DNA from: an uncultured Planctomycetota bacterium
GTDB taxonomy: Bacteria; Planctomycetota; Brocadiia; CAIUPP01
Assembly (NCBI GenBank): GCA_903901045.1
Contig: CAIUPP010000060.1
Location: forward strand, 194,661 to 258,660
Length of the DNA: 64,000 nt
Direction: 5' to 3'
In this document: positions 36,855 to 45,847 of the stretch, in pieces
Position numbering within the stretch: position 1 is the first letter of the stretch
Layout: each line of letters opens with the position of its first letter
The notes under the pieces: model-generated
Databases searched by the model: none
The model's input: the letters and a program-made list of their open reading frames with translations, nothing else
What the model was told of the DNA's origin: nothing
Translations under genes and position numbers: made by a program

Positions 36855-39800
36855 GTGGCGTTGGAGAAAGAACACTGGAAGTGGGGGGGCGCCTTCCTGC
36901 TGCTTCTTGCGTTTCTCACGGTAGTTCAAGTTGCCCGCGCGGCAGATTCAGTCCGCCTCGCCATTCTCACTGGCGACGGCGACCGCGCCGTGACCGATGC
37001 GACTCTGGCGCAACTGGAAGTCGCGCTGACGGAGAACAAGGAGGTTACCCTCCTCGAACGCGCGCAGATCAGGAAGATTCTGGCGGAGCAGAAGCTCTCC
37101 GCCGCCGGTCTCACCGATCCGTCGACAGCGGTGAAGATGGGGAAGCTGCTGTCGGTGGAGATGTTCCTTTTCCTCGACCGCGTGCCCAGGAGCCAGCCGC
37201 CCATCTGCCGTGTGCAGCTGATCGAGACGAAGACGGGGATTGCGCTCGACGGTGCGCTGAGGGAGGAGTCCTCCCTCGCGCAGACGGAAGGGGGGATCGG
37301 GCCTGTTGTGCGCCGGGCGCTGGCAAAGCGGGAGAGTCCTCCAGCGGATCGACGCTATGCCGCGATTCTCGGCCTGCGCAACGAGGAGCCGGGGCAGGCG
37401 CTGGATGGCCTCGCGCGCACACTCTGGATGCTGCTCTCAACGGACCTCCAGGAATGCCCGACCCTGGTTCTCCTTGACCGCGAGCACTTGCAGCGTCTGC
37501 GTGAGGAGAAACAGTTGACGGACGTGGAGCAGGCGCTGAAACTGTCCACAGTACTGCTGGAGGGGGGCATTCGGCGCAGCGCGGAGCAGGGACAAGTGGA
37601 GTTGACGCTTCTTATTCAGCCGTTGGCCGGAGGGGAACCGGAGCGGTTGACATTGCGATTCGATCCAGCGAAGCTTGAGCCCTTCCGGCGCGAACTGGTC
37701 GCGGCGATCACGGAGCGGCTGAAACTCAAACCGCCCTCTCAGGTCGTCGCCGATCCGGAGAAGGAAGGACGGCGGTTCCTCGCCCAATCGCAGATGCTGG
37801 CCACCTGTGGTGAAAAGGACGCCGCGCTGCGCGCCATCGAAGCCGCCTATGCCCTCTGGCCCGACCGTTGCACTCGGATCGAGCTAGCCGCCAGCTACGG
37901 CGATCATGTGCTTGGCTACCCCCATCGCATCAGTACCACGTCTCGTCGATATGAGCCGCCGCCATTTGACGAAGCTACGGAGCAGCAGCAGTTGCAGTCC
38001 ATGCGACTTGAAATCCGGATGCTCTCATTGCTTCGCGAGCAGTACCGGCTCGATTTTGGTCTTGAAGGGAATGTGGCTCTTACGAAGATAGAGTATGGCC
38101 GTGAGTTCGGCATGCATGACTATCCGACTCTAGGACTAATCACGCACAATGCAAAAGGGGAGGCCGCGGTTCTTCTGCCGGAGGTGGCGAGATTGCAGCG
38201 GGACCTTCTTGACGCCGCCGCAGTCGCTGCCAGGAAGGACCCGCAGAATTATGGCATCGTCTATTGGGAAGCCATGGACAGCGCGCTGCGCGATCTGTGT
38301 ATCGGCAGATTCGGGCACGCCGCCGCGAAGGCTGCTGGCTGGCGAGAGATAATTACCCTCTGGCGCGATGCGCCCACGGGGCGTGGTAACGCGGTCGGCG
38401 GCGCATTCAGGTCGTTCGGGTCATCGTTGCAGGGTTCAATTAACAACGCGCTTCAGTCATTGCCGAAAGAAGCGCCGGAGGTACGCAAACCCTTCGTGGA
38501 GGCGTTTAGCTCCTTTCGGGAAGACCCGGACCCGAGAGTTCAGTTCACAGCCAACGTCGGCTTGTTCATCGTTGATTCGGCGTCCCAGGAAGCCGCCAAA
38601 GCGGTCTTGGAGTACCTATGCAACGACATAGAGTGGGCTGACTATCCTCCAGGCTATGACGGCACGATGAATTTCATTGCCTACCGGGCGGTCAATCTGC
38701 TCAACGAGACGAAGCCCGCGCTTGCAGCCGCCTATTGTGAACGAATCGTGGGGCCTTGGATAAGGGAAGGTGGGGAGTCGCAGCGGCTGCTCCAGTCAGG
38801 TGGACTGCAGAGTGAGTGGGTGCAGGCGGTGGAACGGACGAAGGGAAAGGCTGAAGCCGACGTTGTGTGTCAGCGCCTCATCGCCGGTTTGCAGGACAGT
38901 CTCAAGCGCCAGCCCAATCTCTATCCCGAAACGATCCGGGAGATGATCCGCACTTGGGAAGCATATCGCGAGAAGTTGGGCGTGGCGCTTCCCGCGCTGC
39001 CGGGGCCGGACGATCCGTGGAACCAGTACGAAGTGCGGCGCTTGCTGTTGGGCTTGAAGGGGACTGCCACCGGCGCGCTCGTCCACAAGGATCGTCTGTA
39101 TTGCATCGTGCTCACCAACGATCATAAAGGGCGTCACAGCGTAACGGTGACCGTGCATCCATTCCCCTCGGGCGGTCCGGCGCTGCGGACACAGACGTTA
39201 ACGCTGCCCGAGGAGAACATGCTGTACGTCTCCGAAGGCATGGGCGCCATGATGGGGGAACGTCTCTACATTGGCACGACGGTCGGCGTGGTCGCTTTCT
39301 CCGAGACCGAGCCCCCCCGGCTGCTGACGGAGGCCGATGGCTTGCCCGGAGTCCTGATCACCGCCGTGGCAGCATACGAAGGAAAACTCTACCTGGGCAT
39401 CGGCCCGCCGACTCAGTTCAAACATGCATTTGTCGTATACGATCCGGCCTCCCGCCAGGCGCGCACCATTGTCTCGAACACTGCTTTGGAGGCCTCCCAA
39501 CGACGCGATATTGTGGTTCAGACGCTTCTAGTCGACGAAGAACGCAAGTGCCTTTGGATTGGATCAAATGCGCTCTATCGCTACACCCCTGAAGCCGACA
39601 AACTCGATAAGGTCATGGAGTGGGTCTACATGGTGGACGCCGGCCACACGATGCTCTTCTCCGCGCATGGACTACTGTACGCCATGGGCTCCAGCGCGAC
39701 ATGGCTCGACATCAAGAACATTAAGCAGACCTGTTTGCTCGGGCATGATGGCCTAGTCGAAGACAAATCGCTCTTTGGCTACCCCGGCACAAGCTATTGG

Positions 39801-40001
39801 CCGGCGTACTACGACGGGCAGACTCTCATAACGGGTGGGAAAGATCTCCTATTGCACCGGGTTGGACAGGAGCCTGCGCGGAGCAGGCTGGCGCAGGACA
39901 TCGCTTTCTTCGAGCCCACTAGCGAAGGCCTTCTTGCCATGAGCAGGAATGGCGACGGCTATCTGATTCGGAAGAAGCCGGAGGCGGGTGTTCAGAAGTG
40001 A
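36855..40001 (+). CDS. Large exported CsgG-like/propeller protein, paralogue D
   Basis: 1048 residues from GTG 36855, after GAGGAGGGG, 15 bases past the stop of paralogue C. The signal peptide is cut near ARA-AD (residue 32). It has a CsgG-like module (about 33-130), a second module at about 165-290, and a helical middle. The C-terminal propeller-like part has ADGLPGVLITAVAAYEGKLYLGIG and KCLWIGSNALYRYTPEADKLD, which recall two-component-regulator propeller blades. It ends GYLIRKKPEAGVQK. It is the last gene of the + strand block; the tRNA-Arg gene on the other strand follows after 48 bases, with no obvious terminator. Function is unknown. Confidence 0.75.
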   Translation: MALEKEHWKWGGAFLLLLAFLTVVQVARAADSVRLAILTGDGDRAVTDATLAQLEVALTENKEVTLLERAQIRKILAEQKLSAAGLTDPSTAVKMGKLLSVEMFLFLDRVPRSQPPICRVQLIETKTGIALDGALREESSLAQTEGGIGPVVRRALAKRESPPADRRYAAILGLRNEEPGQALDGLARTLWMLLSTDLQECPTLVLLDREHLQRLREEKQLTDVEQALKLSTVLLEGGIRRSAEQGQVELTLLIQPLAGGEPERLTLRFDPAKLEPFRRELVAAITERLKLKPPSQVVADPEKEGRRFLAQSQMLATCGEKDAALRAIEAAYALWPDRCTRIELAASYGDHVLGYPHRISTTSRRYEPPPFDEATEQQQLQSMRLEIRMLSLLREQYRLDFGLEGNVALTKIEYGREFGMHDYPTLGLITHNAKGEAAVLLPEVARLQRDLLDAAAVAARKDPQNYGIVYWEAMDSALRDLCIGRFGHAAAKAAGWREIITLWRDAPTGRGNAVGGAFRSFGSSLQGSINNALQSLPKEAPEVRKPFVEAFSSFREDPDPRVQFTANVGLFIVDSASQEAAKAVLEYLCNDIEWADYPPGYDGTMNFIAYRAVNLLNETKPALAAAYCERIVGPWIREGGESQRLLQSGGLQSEWVQAVERTKGKAEADVVCQRLIAGLQDSLKRQPNLYPETIREMIRTWEAYREKLGVALPALPGPDDPWNQYEVRRLLLGLKGTATGALVHKDRLYCIVLTNDHKGRHSVTVTVHPFPSGGPALRTQTLTLPEENMLYVSEGMGAMMGERLYIGTTVGVVAFSETEPPRLLTEADGLPGVLITAVAAYEGKLYLGIGPPTQFKHAFVVYDPASRQARTIVSNTALEASQRRDIVVQTLLVDEERKCLWIGSNALYRYTPEADKLDKVMEWVYMVDAGHTMLFSAHGLLYAMGSSATWLDIKNIKQTCLLGHDGLVEDKSLFGYPGTSYWPAYYDGQTLITGGKDLLLHRVGQEPARSRLAQDIAFFEPTSEGLLAMSRNGDGYLIRKKPEAGVQK
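36951..37248 (+). repeat. CsgG-module DNA repeat, copy D
   Basis: Partner of copy C (about 94 % identical by hand count) and close to copy B. It contains the AGGAGG-TTAC-CCTCCT hairpin at 37039-37054. Confidence 0.85.
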
Positions 40002-40049
40002 CGACCCTGACGGCATTGGAAGATTCGAGGAGTCGAGCGCCTGTGAATA

Positions 40050-40126
<77 letters not shown>

Positions 40127-40199
40127 GTTCCGAGGCGTCCATGTGAGTCTATTGCGAACCGCTCTGAAAAGCAAGAACGCGCTTCCCACGGAGTCCGCC

Positions 40200-41576
40200 T
40201 CACGGCAGGGGGGGCGGTTCGGCGCTGGGGTTGAAGAACTCATCGTAGATCGCCCGCACGGCCACGGCGGCATCCTCATCCTTGACCCCGAGGATCATGG
40301 TCAGTTCGGAGGGGCCCTGCATCAGCATCTCGATGTTCACCTTGGCGGTCGCCAGCGCGCCGGTGACGCGGGCCGCCATCCCAAGCGTTTTGCGCATGCC
40401 ATGCCCTACGACGCTCAGCAGCGCAATGTCATTCTCAATGGACACCGTGTCGGCGGCCAGTTCGCGCGTGATGCGGTCCTTGATGCGGTCGATCAACTGG
40501 GCGGTCAACTGGTTCTGCCGCAGGATGACGGTGAGATTGTCCACGCCGGAGGGGGCGTGGTCGAACGAAAGGTCCTCCTCCTCGATGATCTGCAGCAGCT
40601 TGCGCCCGAAGCCCTTTTCACGGTTCATCAGGTACTTGTTGACGTAAATGCCGCAGAAGCCGCGGTCGCAGGCGACCCCGACGATGGCGCGTCCGCCGAT
40701 GTCGCGCGTGGAGACAACCCAGGTGCCGGGATGCGAGGGGTTGTTCGTGTTGCGGACGTTGATCGGGATGCCCGCCTCGAAGACCGGCAGCATGGCTTCT
40801 TCATGGAAGACGCTGAAGCCGCCGTAGGACAGTTCGCGCAATTCCTGGTAGGTGAGCTCCGGGATGAGCGCGGGGTTCTTGAGGATGCGGGGGTCGGCGG
40901 CGGCGATGCCATCCACGTCGGTGAAGTTCTCGTACACCTTCGCCCCGACGGCGGCGGCGAGGATCGCGCCGGTGAGGTCGGAGCCGCCGCGGCTGAAGGT
41001 GGCGATGTGCCCGTCGCGGGTGAAGCCGTAGAATCCCGGGAAGACCACAAGCTTCTTCCGGTTGCGCAGCTTCGCCAGGCTCGCGTAGGCCGCTTCCAGC
41101 ACGCGCGCGCAGCCGTACTCCTCGGAGACGAGCAGCCCCGCCTCTTCAGGCGCGACGAACTCCGCCGGGGTGCCTGATTCATTCAGGTAGGCGGCCATCA
41201 ATTGGGCGCAGTACATTTCCCCCAGCGCCTTGATGCCATCCTCGAACTCCCGCGTGCGCGAGGTGTCTCCCTCAAGCCGGCGGCAAAGATCGGTGTGGAA
41301 TCCCTGGATCAACTCGGCGGGAAGGCCCAGATCGCAGGCGATGCCTTCATAGCGGGAGATGATGCGCGCGATTTCCCCTCCGACGTCCCGCCCGCTGAGG
41401 CGCATCCGCGCGCTCTGGATGAGCAGGTCGGTGACTTTGACATCCTCCTTGGTGCGTTTACCGGGAGCGCTGACGACGACGATGCGGCGCGTCGTGTCGG
41501 CCAGGAGGATATCGCGCACCTTGCGGAACTGATTGGCATCCGCTACGGAGGAGCCGCCGAATTTGATGACTTTCAC
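40200..41576 (-). CDS. lysC: Aspartate kinase
   Basis: 458 residues from GTG 41576, which has GAGGTGG 4 bases upstream. The N-terminal KFGGSSVADA is the ATP/aspartate-binding signature of aspartate kinases. Further conserved parts are VVVSAPGKRTKEDVKVTDLL, TFSRGGSDLTGAILA (about 200-215) and ENFTDVDGIAAADPRI. Two ACT domains fill about 310-450, with VGHGMRKTLGMAARVTGALATAKVNIEML in the second. It makes aspartyl phosphate for lysine/DAP, threonine and methionine, and the ACT domains imply end-product inhibition. The length fits the monofunctional class. dapA lies 10 kb away. It is the last gene before tRNA-Arg on this strand. Confidence 0.93.
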   Translation of the reverse strand: MKVIKFGGSSVADANQFRKVRDILLADTTRRIVVVSAPGKRTKEDVKVTDLLIQSARMRLSGRDVGGEIARIISRYEGIACDLGLPAELIQGFHTDLCRRLEGDTSRTREFEDGIKALGEMYCAQLMAAYLNESGTPAEFVAPEEAGLLVSEEYGCARVLEAAYASLAKLRNRKKLVVFPGFYGFTRDGHIATFSRGGSDLTGAILAAAVGAKVYENFTDVDGIAAADPRILKNPALIPELTYQELRELSYGGFSVFHEEAMLPVFEAGIPINVRNTNNPSHPGTWVVSTRDIGGRAIVGVACDRGFCGIYVNKYLMNREKGFGRKLLQIIEEEDLSFDHAPSGVDNLTVILRQNQLTAQLIDRIKDRITRELAADTVSIENDIALLSVVGHGMRKTLGMAARVTGALATAKVNIEMLMQGPSELTMILGVKDEDAAVAVRAIYDEFFNPSAEPPPLP

Positions 41577-41592
41577 TTAACCACCTCATTTA

Positions 41593-41619
41593 CCGGGGCA
41601 ACGCGGTGCCTCGCCCCGG
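41593..41619 (-). other. Hairpin between the NagB-like gene and lysC
   Basis: CCGGGGC (41593-41599) and GCCCCGG (41613-41619) form a perfect 7-bp stem with a 13-base loop, just before the lysC ribosome site. It could be a terminator without T run or a leader attenuator. The 88-base gap is too short for a lysine riboswitch. Confidence 0.4.
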
Positions 41620-41664
41620 CGAACAAAAGGCCATTGCCACTTCATCTCACGGTGCGCCACGTCC

Positions 41665-42633
41665 CTAGTTGCACTCCGCCACGAGCGGGCCGGCCAGGCC
41701 TCGGAGGAAAAAGAGCCGGCCGGGCATGGTGGACATGTAGCTGGCCGGAATCCACGGGCTGGGCCGGTGATGCAGCGCCACCCACAGCGAGAGTCCCTGC
41801 CACATCATGCCGCGATTGAGCAACCCGTCCGCGCCGCCGATGCAGTAGTCCGCCTGGAGGAAGAGCCCCGGCCCGATGGTGTTGGCGCGGGCGGGCACCA
41901 GCGTCGTGCGGCTGCGGAACGAGGTGATGGCGTTCTGCTCGATGGTGAGCGGGTGCAGCTTCGCGCCGAGCCGATACGGCTGCTTCTTCCACTGCGCCTC
42001 CGTGCGGAACTCGGCGGCGAAATGCGGCTCCCAGAAGGCGATGTGGAAGACGCGCCCGATGCCGTAGGCCACCACCAGCTTGGCCCCTTTCTTCTTGAGG
42101 GCGGCGATCTTCGCGGGATAGCTGGGCAGGTTGTTCTTGACCGCAAAATTGCGCTGGCTCCTGGGGATGGTCAGCTTGCCCAGCGGGTTGTAGAAGGCCT
42201 GCTCCATGGCATACTGGAAAGCGCCGGGGTTGCTCGGCGGCAGGGTATTGCCGTCGCCGTCGCTCCACTCGTCCATGTTGAAGCCGTGGACGTGGTCGCA
42301 ATGGACGTTCCACTCCGTCAGGAAGTAGACGGCCCACCGGTACATTCCCATCGGCCCGACCGGCAGGATCATGGCCAACTGCTGGCCCGCCTCGCGCGTG
42401 CGGCGGATCTGCATGGCCATTTCATGCCCCATGAGCATGTCGAAGTCATGGATATCGTCGCAGACGACCGGCTTGTACCCCTTGTTCCACCAGGTTTCGC
42501 GCCGGGTGAGCTCCTTGACCGGCTCCTTCTCGGAGCGGCTCAGAATTCGGTCGAACTTGGCGAGGTCCCAACCCTTCGGGAAGAAATTCTCCAACAGCGA
42601 CCCGCGGAGGGTGGTCATCAGATTAATGGCCAT
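41665..42633 (-). CDS. Glucosamine-6-phosphate deaminase-like (NagB family) protein
   Basis: 322 residues; ATG 42633 has AGGAAGG upstream. The NagB/RpiA-type fold is indicated by [11 protein letters not shown] (phosphate loop, about 91-100), [10 protein letters not shown] with the general-base Asp D121, and [14 protein letters not shown], which matches the GxGxDGHxAFNEP motif. His197 and Glu202 are kept, but the motif's Asp-Gly is replaced by Val-Phe and its Asn by Trp. It is longer than classical NagB (about 260). It may deaminate or isomerise a different amino-sugar phosphate. It lies next to a GlmU-like gene and glmS, which favours an amino-sugar role. Substrate is uncertain. Confidence 0.75.
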   Translation of the reverse strand: MAINLMTTLRGSLLENFFPKGWDLAKFDRILSRSEKEPVKELTRRETWWNKGYKPVVCDDIHDFDMLMGHEMAMQIRRTREAGQQLAMILPVGPMGMYRWAVYFLTEWNVHCDHVHGFNMDEWSDGDGNTLPPSNPGAFQYAMEQAFYNPLGKLTIPRSQRNFAVKNNLPSYPAKIAALKKKGAKLVVAYGIGRVFHIAFWEPHFAAEFRTEAQWKKQPYRLGAKLHPLTIEQNAITSFRSRTTLVPARANTIGPGLFLQADYCIGGADGLLNRGMMWQGLSLWVALHHRPSPWIPASYMSTMPGRLFFLRGLAGPLVAECN

Positions 42634-42729
42634 GGCGTTGTCCTTCCTGTTGACATCGGAAATATGCGGACGTTCGAAAAATATCTCGACAGCATAACGC
42701 GCAAAGGGCGCAGGCGCAAGTGAAACGGC

Positions 42730-43962
42730 TTACAGAACCGGCAGTTCCGCCGAGAGCGTGCGCTCGTCGCGCGTCATGTCGAAAACCCGGGTCAGGAGCG
42801 CCACGTCCTCTTCGCTTTGCTGCACATTTCGGCGCGCGAACATCCGCTTCTGCGTGACGATCGCCTGCTCCAGCGTACACTCCGTGACTTGCCCGAAGGA
42901 CTTGGCGTAGTTGCAGAAGGAGGGGACGTTCTGGCTGACGTAGCCGTACAACATGCTGGAGACGCCGATGATCTTGCCGGTGAAGATGCTGGTGTTGATG
43001 GCGCTCTTGGAGAAGTCGCCGATGACACAGCCGAAGAACTGCATGCCGGTGTCGAGCCGCCGGCCGCGGTGCTCGATGCGGATTTCGCCGTAGGTGTTCT
43101 TGAGGTCGCTGTTGCTGGTGCCCGCTCCGAGGTTGACCCAGGAGCCGATGTAGGCATGACCGAGGAATCCGTGGTGCTGTTTGTTGCTGTACGCCTCGAT
43201 AATGCTGCATTCGACTTCGCCACCGACCTTGCAGGTGTGCCCGATGGAGCTGAACTCCTTGACGGAGGCGTGCTCGATCACGCGCGAGCGCGGGCCGATG
43301 TAGAGGGGGCCCTGGAAGTAGGTGAAATCGAGGATGCGCACGCCGTCGTCCAGAACGATGGGGCCCTGTTCCGCGTGAAAGACGGCGGAGTGGGGTATCT
43401 GAACATCCTTCCCGGCGTACACGCCGGGCTGCACCTGGGCGAACTTCTTCTCCGCCGCCTTGAGGCGGATGTTCTCCGGGAAAACTTTCTTGAGGTGCGC
43501 GATGATCTGGAAGGGATAATCCAGCAGGGCGAAGTGTTCACTCTCGGCCAGCGGGAGGTTGCAGTTGAGCAGGAAGGGGGTCACCGACTCCGCCGTCAGG
43601 CCTGACGGCAGGGGGGTCCCGGAGGGGAGGAACGCGGCCGCCACGCGCTGGCCGACGGGGCAGAGGAAGGGGCGGCCGGCGGCCATAAGCTTGCGGATCT
43701 TCTCCGCATAGCGCACGTCGGGAACAACGGAGGCGTTCAGGAACAACGTCGGCCCGCCGGCCGGGGCGGCGGCGGGAAACTGCCGGAGGGCGGACTTGGC
43801 CAGATAATCGCGGACGATGTAACTGATCTCGCTCGACGCCATCCGCGCCACGTCGTACAGGTTGTATGCGGCTGAACTGACGGCGAAGGCGGGGCGCGTC
43901 AGCGTCACCGGCGACATGTCGGCGAGGCAATGGTCTTCGAAAAGCACGAGGTTGCAGTTCAT
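42730..43962 (-). CDS. GlmU-like sugar nucleotidyltransferase/acyltransferase
   Basis: 410 residues; ATG 43962 lies 4 bases after the glmS stop codon. The N-terminal 150 residues (LVLFEDHCLADMSPVTLTRPAFAV) resemble the divergent GlmU-type domain seen in Bacteroidetes and other phyla. The C-terminal part (about 185-370) is a left-handed beta helix of hexapeptide repeats (KDVQIPHSAVFHAEQGPIVLDDGVRI, GTSNSDLKNTYGEI). The usual nucleotidyl signature GxGTRM is absent. Together with GlmS upstream it would complete UDP-GlcNAc synthesis for peptidoglycan and LPS, provided a GlmM is encoded elsewhere. The start of the beta helix and the glmS linkage are the main support. Confidence 0.75.
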   Translation of the reverse strand: MNCNLVLFEDHCLADMSPVTLTRPAFAVSSAAYNLYDVARMASSEISYIVRDYLAKSALRQFPAAAPAGGPTLFLNASVVPDVRYAEKIRKLMAAGRPFLCPVGQRVAAAFLPSGTPLPSGLTAESVTPFLLNCNLPLAESEHFALLDYPFQIIAHLKKVFPENIRLKAAEKKFAQVQPGVYAGKDVQIPHSAVFHAEQGPIVLDDGVRILDFTYFQGPLYIGPRSRVIEHASVKEFSSIGHTCKVGGEVECSIIEAYSNKQHHGFLGHAYIGSWVNLGAGTSNSDLKNTYGEIRIEHRGRRLDTGMQFFGCVIGDFSKSAINTSIFTGKIIGVSSMLYGYVSQNVPSFCNYAKSFGQVTECTLEQAIVTQKRMFARRNVQQSEEDVALLTRVFDMTRDERTLSAELPVL

Positions 43963-43966
43963 CGGC

Positions 43967-45790
43967 TCACTCCACAGTGACGCTTTTGGCCAGGTTGCGC
44001 GGGCGGTCCACGTCGCAGCCGCGCCGCACGGCGATATGGTACGCCAGGAGTTGCAGCGGAACCACCGCGAGGATCGGAACGAGCGGGTCCAGGGTGGGGG
44101 GGATGAACAGGGTGTGCTCCGCGATTCGCGGAATCTCCGTATCCCCCTCGCGGGCTATGGCGATGATGCGGCCTCCCCGCGCGTGAATTTCCTGGAGATT
44201 CCCCATCATCTTTGGCAGGATGCCGGACTGCGCGGCGAGCACCACCGTGGGCATCTGCGGGTCCACCAGGGCGATGGGGCCGTGCTTCAACTCCGCGGCG
44301 GGAATCCCCTCCGCGTGAATGTACGAGATTTCCTTGAGCTTGAGCGCCCCCTCCAGCGCGACCGGATACTCATAGAGCCGCCCCACATAGAGAAAGTTAT
44401 TGGCGTCGCCATACAGCCGCGCCAACTCCTTGATGGAGTCGTCGCACTTCAAAGTCTCCGCCACCTGCTCCGGCAGTTTCTCGATGGCCTGCATGAATTG
44501 GAGGCCGTCGCGGAGGGACATGCCGCGCATGCGCCCGAGGTGGAGCGCCAGGAGGGAGAGGACGGCCAATTGGCCGGTGAACGCTTTCGTGGAGGCGACG
44601 CCGATCTCCGGCCCGGCGTGGATGTACACCCCTTGGCCGCACTCGCGCGCAATGGAGGAGCCGACGACGTTGCAGATGCCGATGGCGGTGGCGCCGCGCA
44701 AGGTCGCCTCGCGCACGCCCGCCAGCGTGTCGGCGGTCTCGCCGGACTGGCTGATGGCGATGACCAGCGTGCCCGGCTCGACGACGGGGTTCGCGTAGCG
44801 GAACTCGGCGGCGTAGCTCACCTCGGTGGGCATGCGCGCCATGTTTTCCAGCAGGTACTTGCCCACCAGCGCGGCATGCCAGGAGGTGCCGCAGGCGAGG
44901 ATGTGGCACTTCTTCACTTTGCGCAGCAGCTTGTCATCGAGACCCCCCAGCCGGGCGGTCGCCTCCGAATGGACCATGCGCCCGCGAAAGGCGTTGTGGA
45001 TCGTCTCGGGCTGCTCGAAGATTTCCTTGTGCATGAAGTGCGGATGGCCGCCGCGCTCGATGGAGGGAAGATCGAACGCGATCTGCTGAACCTCGTGCGT
45101 CACGGGAATGGCATCCAGGCTCTGCGTATGGTGGCCGCCGGCGGTGAGAGTCGCCACCTCGCCATCCCCCATGTAGACGACGCGGCGTGTGTGGGCGACC
45201 AGGGCGGCGGGGTCGCTGGCGACCATCATTTCCCCCTTGCCCAGCCCCAGCACCATCGGGCTGCCGTGCCGCGCCACGAAGAGGGTGCCGGGATGCCGCG
45301 CCGAGATGACGGCGAGCCCATACGTCCCCTCGATCAGCTTGAGCGCATCGACGAAGGCGGTCTGGAAGTCCGGCTGGCTCTTGAGCATCTCCTCGATGAG
45401 GTGCGGAATGACTTCGGTGTCGGTCTCGCTGCGGAACTTGTGCCCCTGCGACTCAAGTTTCCGTTTCAGGACGGAGAAGTTCTCGATGATGCCGTTGTGG
45501 ACGACCGCGATTTCGCCGGAGCAGTCCAGGTGGGGGTGCGCATTGGATTCGGTGGGGGCGCCGTGCGTCGCCCAGCGGGTATGCGCGATGCCGCCCCAGC
45601 CGCCGCTCGATGGAGACTCCTCGCTGCGGAAATCGCCGATGCGTCCGGCCTGCCGCCTGACTTGAAGCCCCTGCGCGCCGCCAAGCGCCACGCCCCAGGA
45701 GTCGTAACCCCGGTATTCAAGCCGCGCAAGGCTCTCCAGCAGCAGCGCGCCGCTGGTGCGCGGACCGACATATCCGAAAATCCCGCACAT
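43967..45790 (-). CDS. glmS: Glutamine--fructose-6-phosphate aminotransferase
   Basis: 607 residues, standard GlmS length. Cys2 after the initiator Met (MCGIFGYVG) becomes the N-terminal nucleophile of the glutaminase domain, followed by HTRWATHG and HNGIIENF. The isomerase half has two SIS domains (ILACGTSWHAALVGKYLLE and FLYVGRLYEYPVALEGALKLKEISYIHAEG), and the C terminus ends LAKSVTVE as in all GlmS. It makes glucosamine 6-phosphate from fructose 6-phosphate and glutamine. It is the first gene of a run glmS, glmU-like and nagB-like, with a plausible promoter at 45808-45836. There is no room for a glmS ribozyme in the leader. Confidence 0.97.
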   Translation of the reverse strand: MCGIFGYVGPRTSGALLLESLARLEYRGYDSWGVALGGAQGLQVRRQAGRIGDFRSEESPSSGGWGGIAHTRWATHGAPTESNAHPHLDCSGEIAVVHNGIIENFSVLKRKLESQGHKFRSETDTEVIPHLIEEMLKSQPDFQTAFVDALKLIEGTYGLAVISARHPGTLFVARHGSPMVLGLGKGEMMVASDPAALVAHTRRVVYMGDGEVATLTAGGHHTQSLDAIPVTHEVQQIAFDLPSIERGGHPHFMHKEIFEQPETIHNAFRGRMVHSEATARLGGLDDKLLRKVKKCHILACGTSWHAALVGKYLLENMARMPTEVSYAAEFRYANPVVEPGTLVIAISQSGETADTLAGVREATLRGATAIGICNVVGSSIARECGQGVYIHAGPEIGVASTKAFTGQLAVLSLLALHLGRMRGMSLRDGLQFMQAIEKLPEQVAETLKCDDSIKELARLYGDANNFLYVGRLYEYPVALEGALKLKEISYIHAEGIPAAELKHGPIALVDPQMPTVVLAAQSGILPKMMGNLQEIHARGGRIIAIAREGDTEIPRIAEHTLFIPPTLDPLVPILAVVPLQLLAYHIAVRRGCDVDRPRNLAKSVTVE

Positions 45791-45807
45791 AGTTGCCCCC
45801 AGGGGGA

Positions 45808-45836
45808 ATAATCAATGGGCAATGGTCAGTTGCCAA
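45808..45836 (-). promoter_or_regulatory. Sigma-70 promoter for glmS
   Basis: On the - strand, TTGGCA (45836-45831, 5/6), a 17-base spacer, GATTAT (45813-45808, 4/6). It lies between the HNH gene stop and ATG 45790, with a predicted leader of only about 11 bases that still contains GGGGG. Confidence 0.55.
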
Positions 45837-45847
45837 GAGGCCCGCGC

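Noticed and set aside
18596-40001. Curli (csg) secretion operon
   Set aside because: The CsgG-like proteins lack lipoboxes and no CsgA/B/E/F-type gene with curlin repeats is present.
41577-41664. Lysine riboswitch upstream of lysC
   Set aside because: The gap is only 88 bases and shows one simple hairpin; lysine riboswitches need roughly twice that length.
45791-45847. glmS ribozyme
   Set aside because: Only 57 bases separate glmS from the HNH gene, the predicted leader is about 11 bases, and no ribozyme core is seen.
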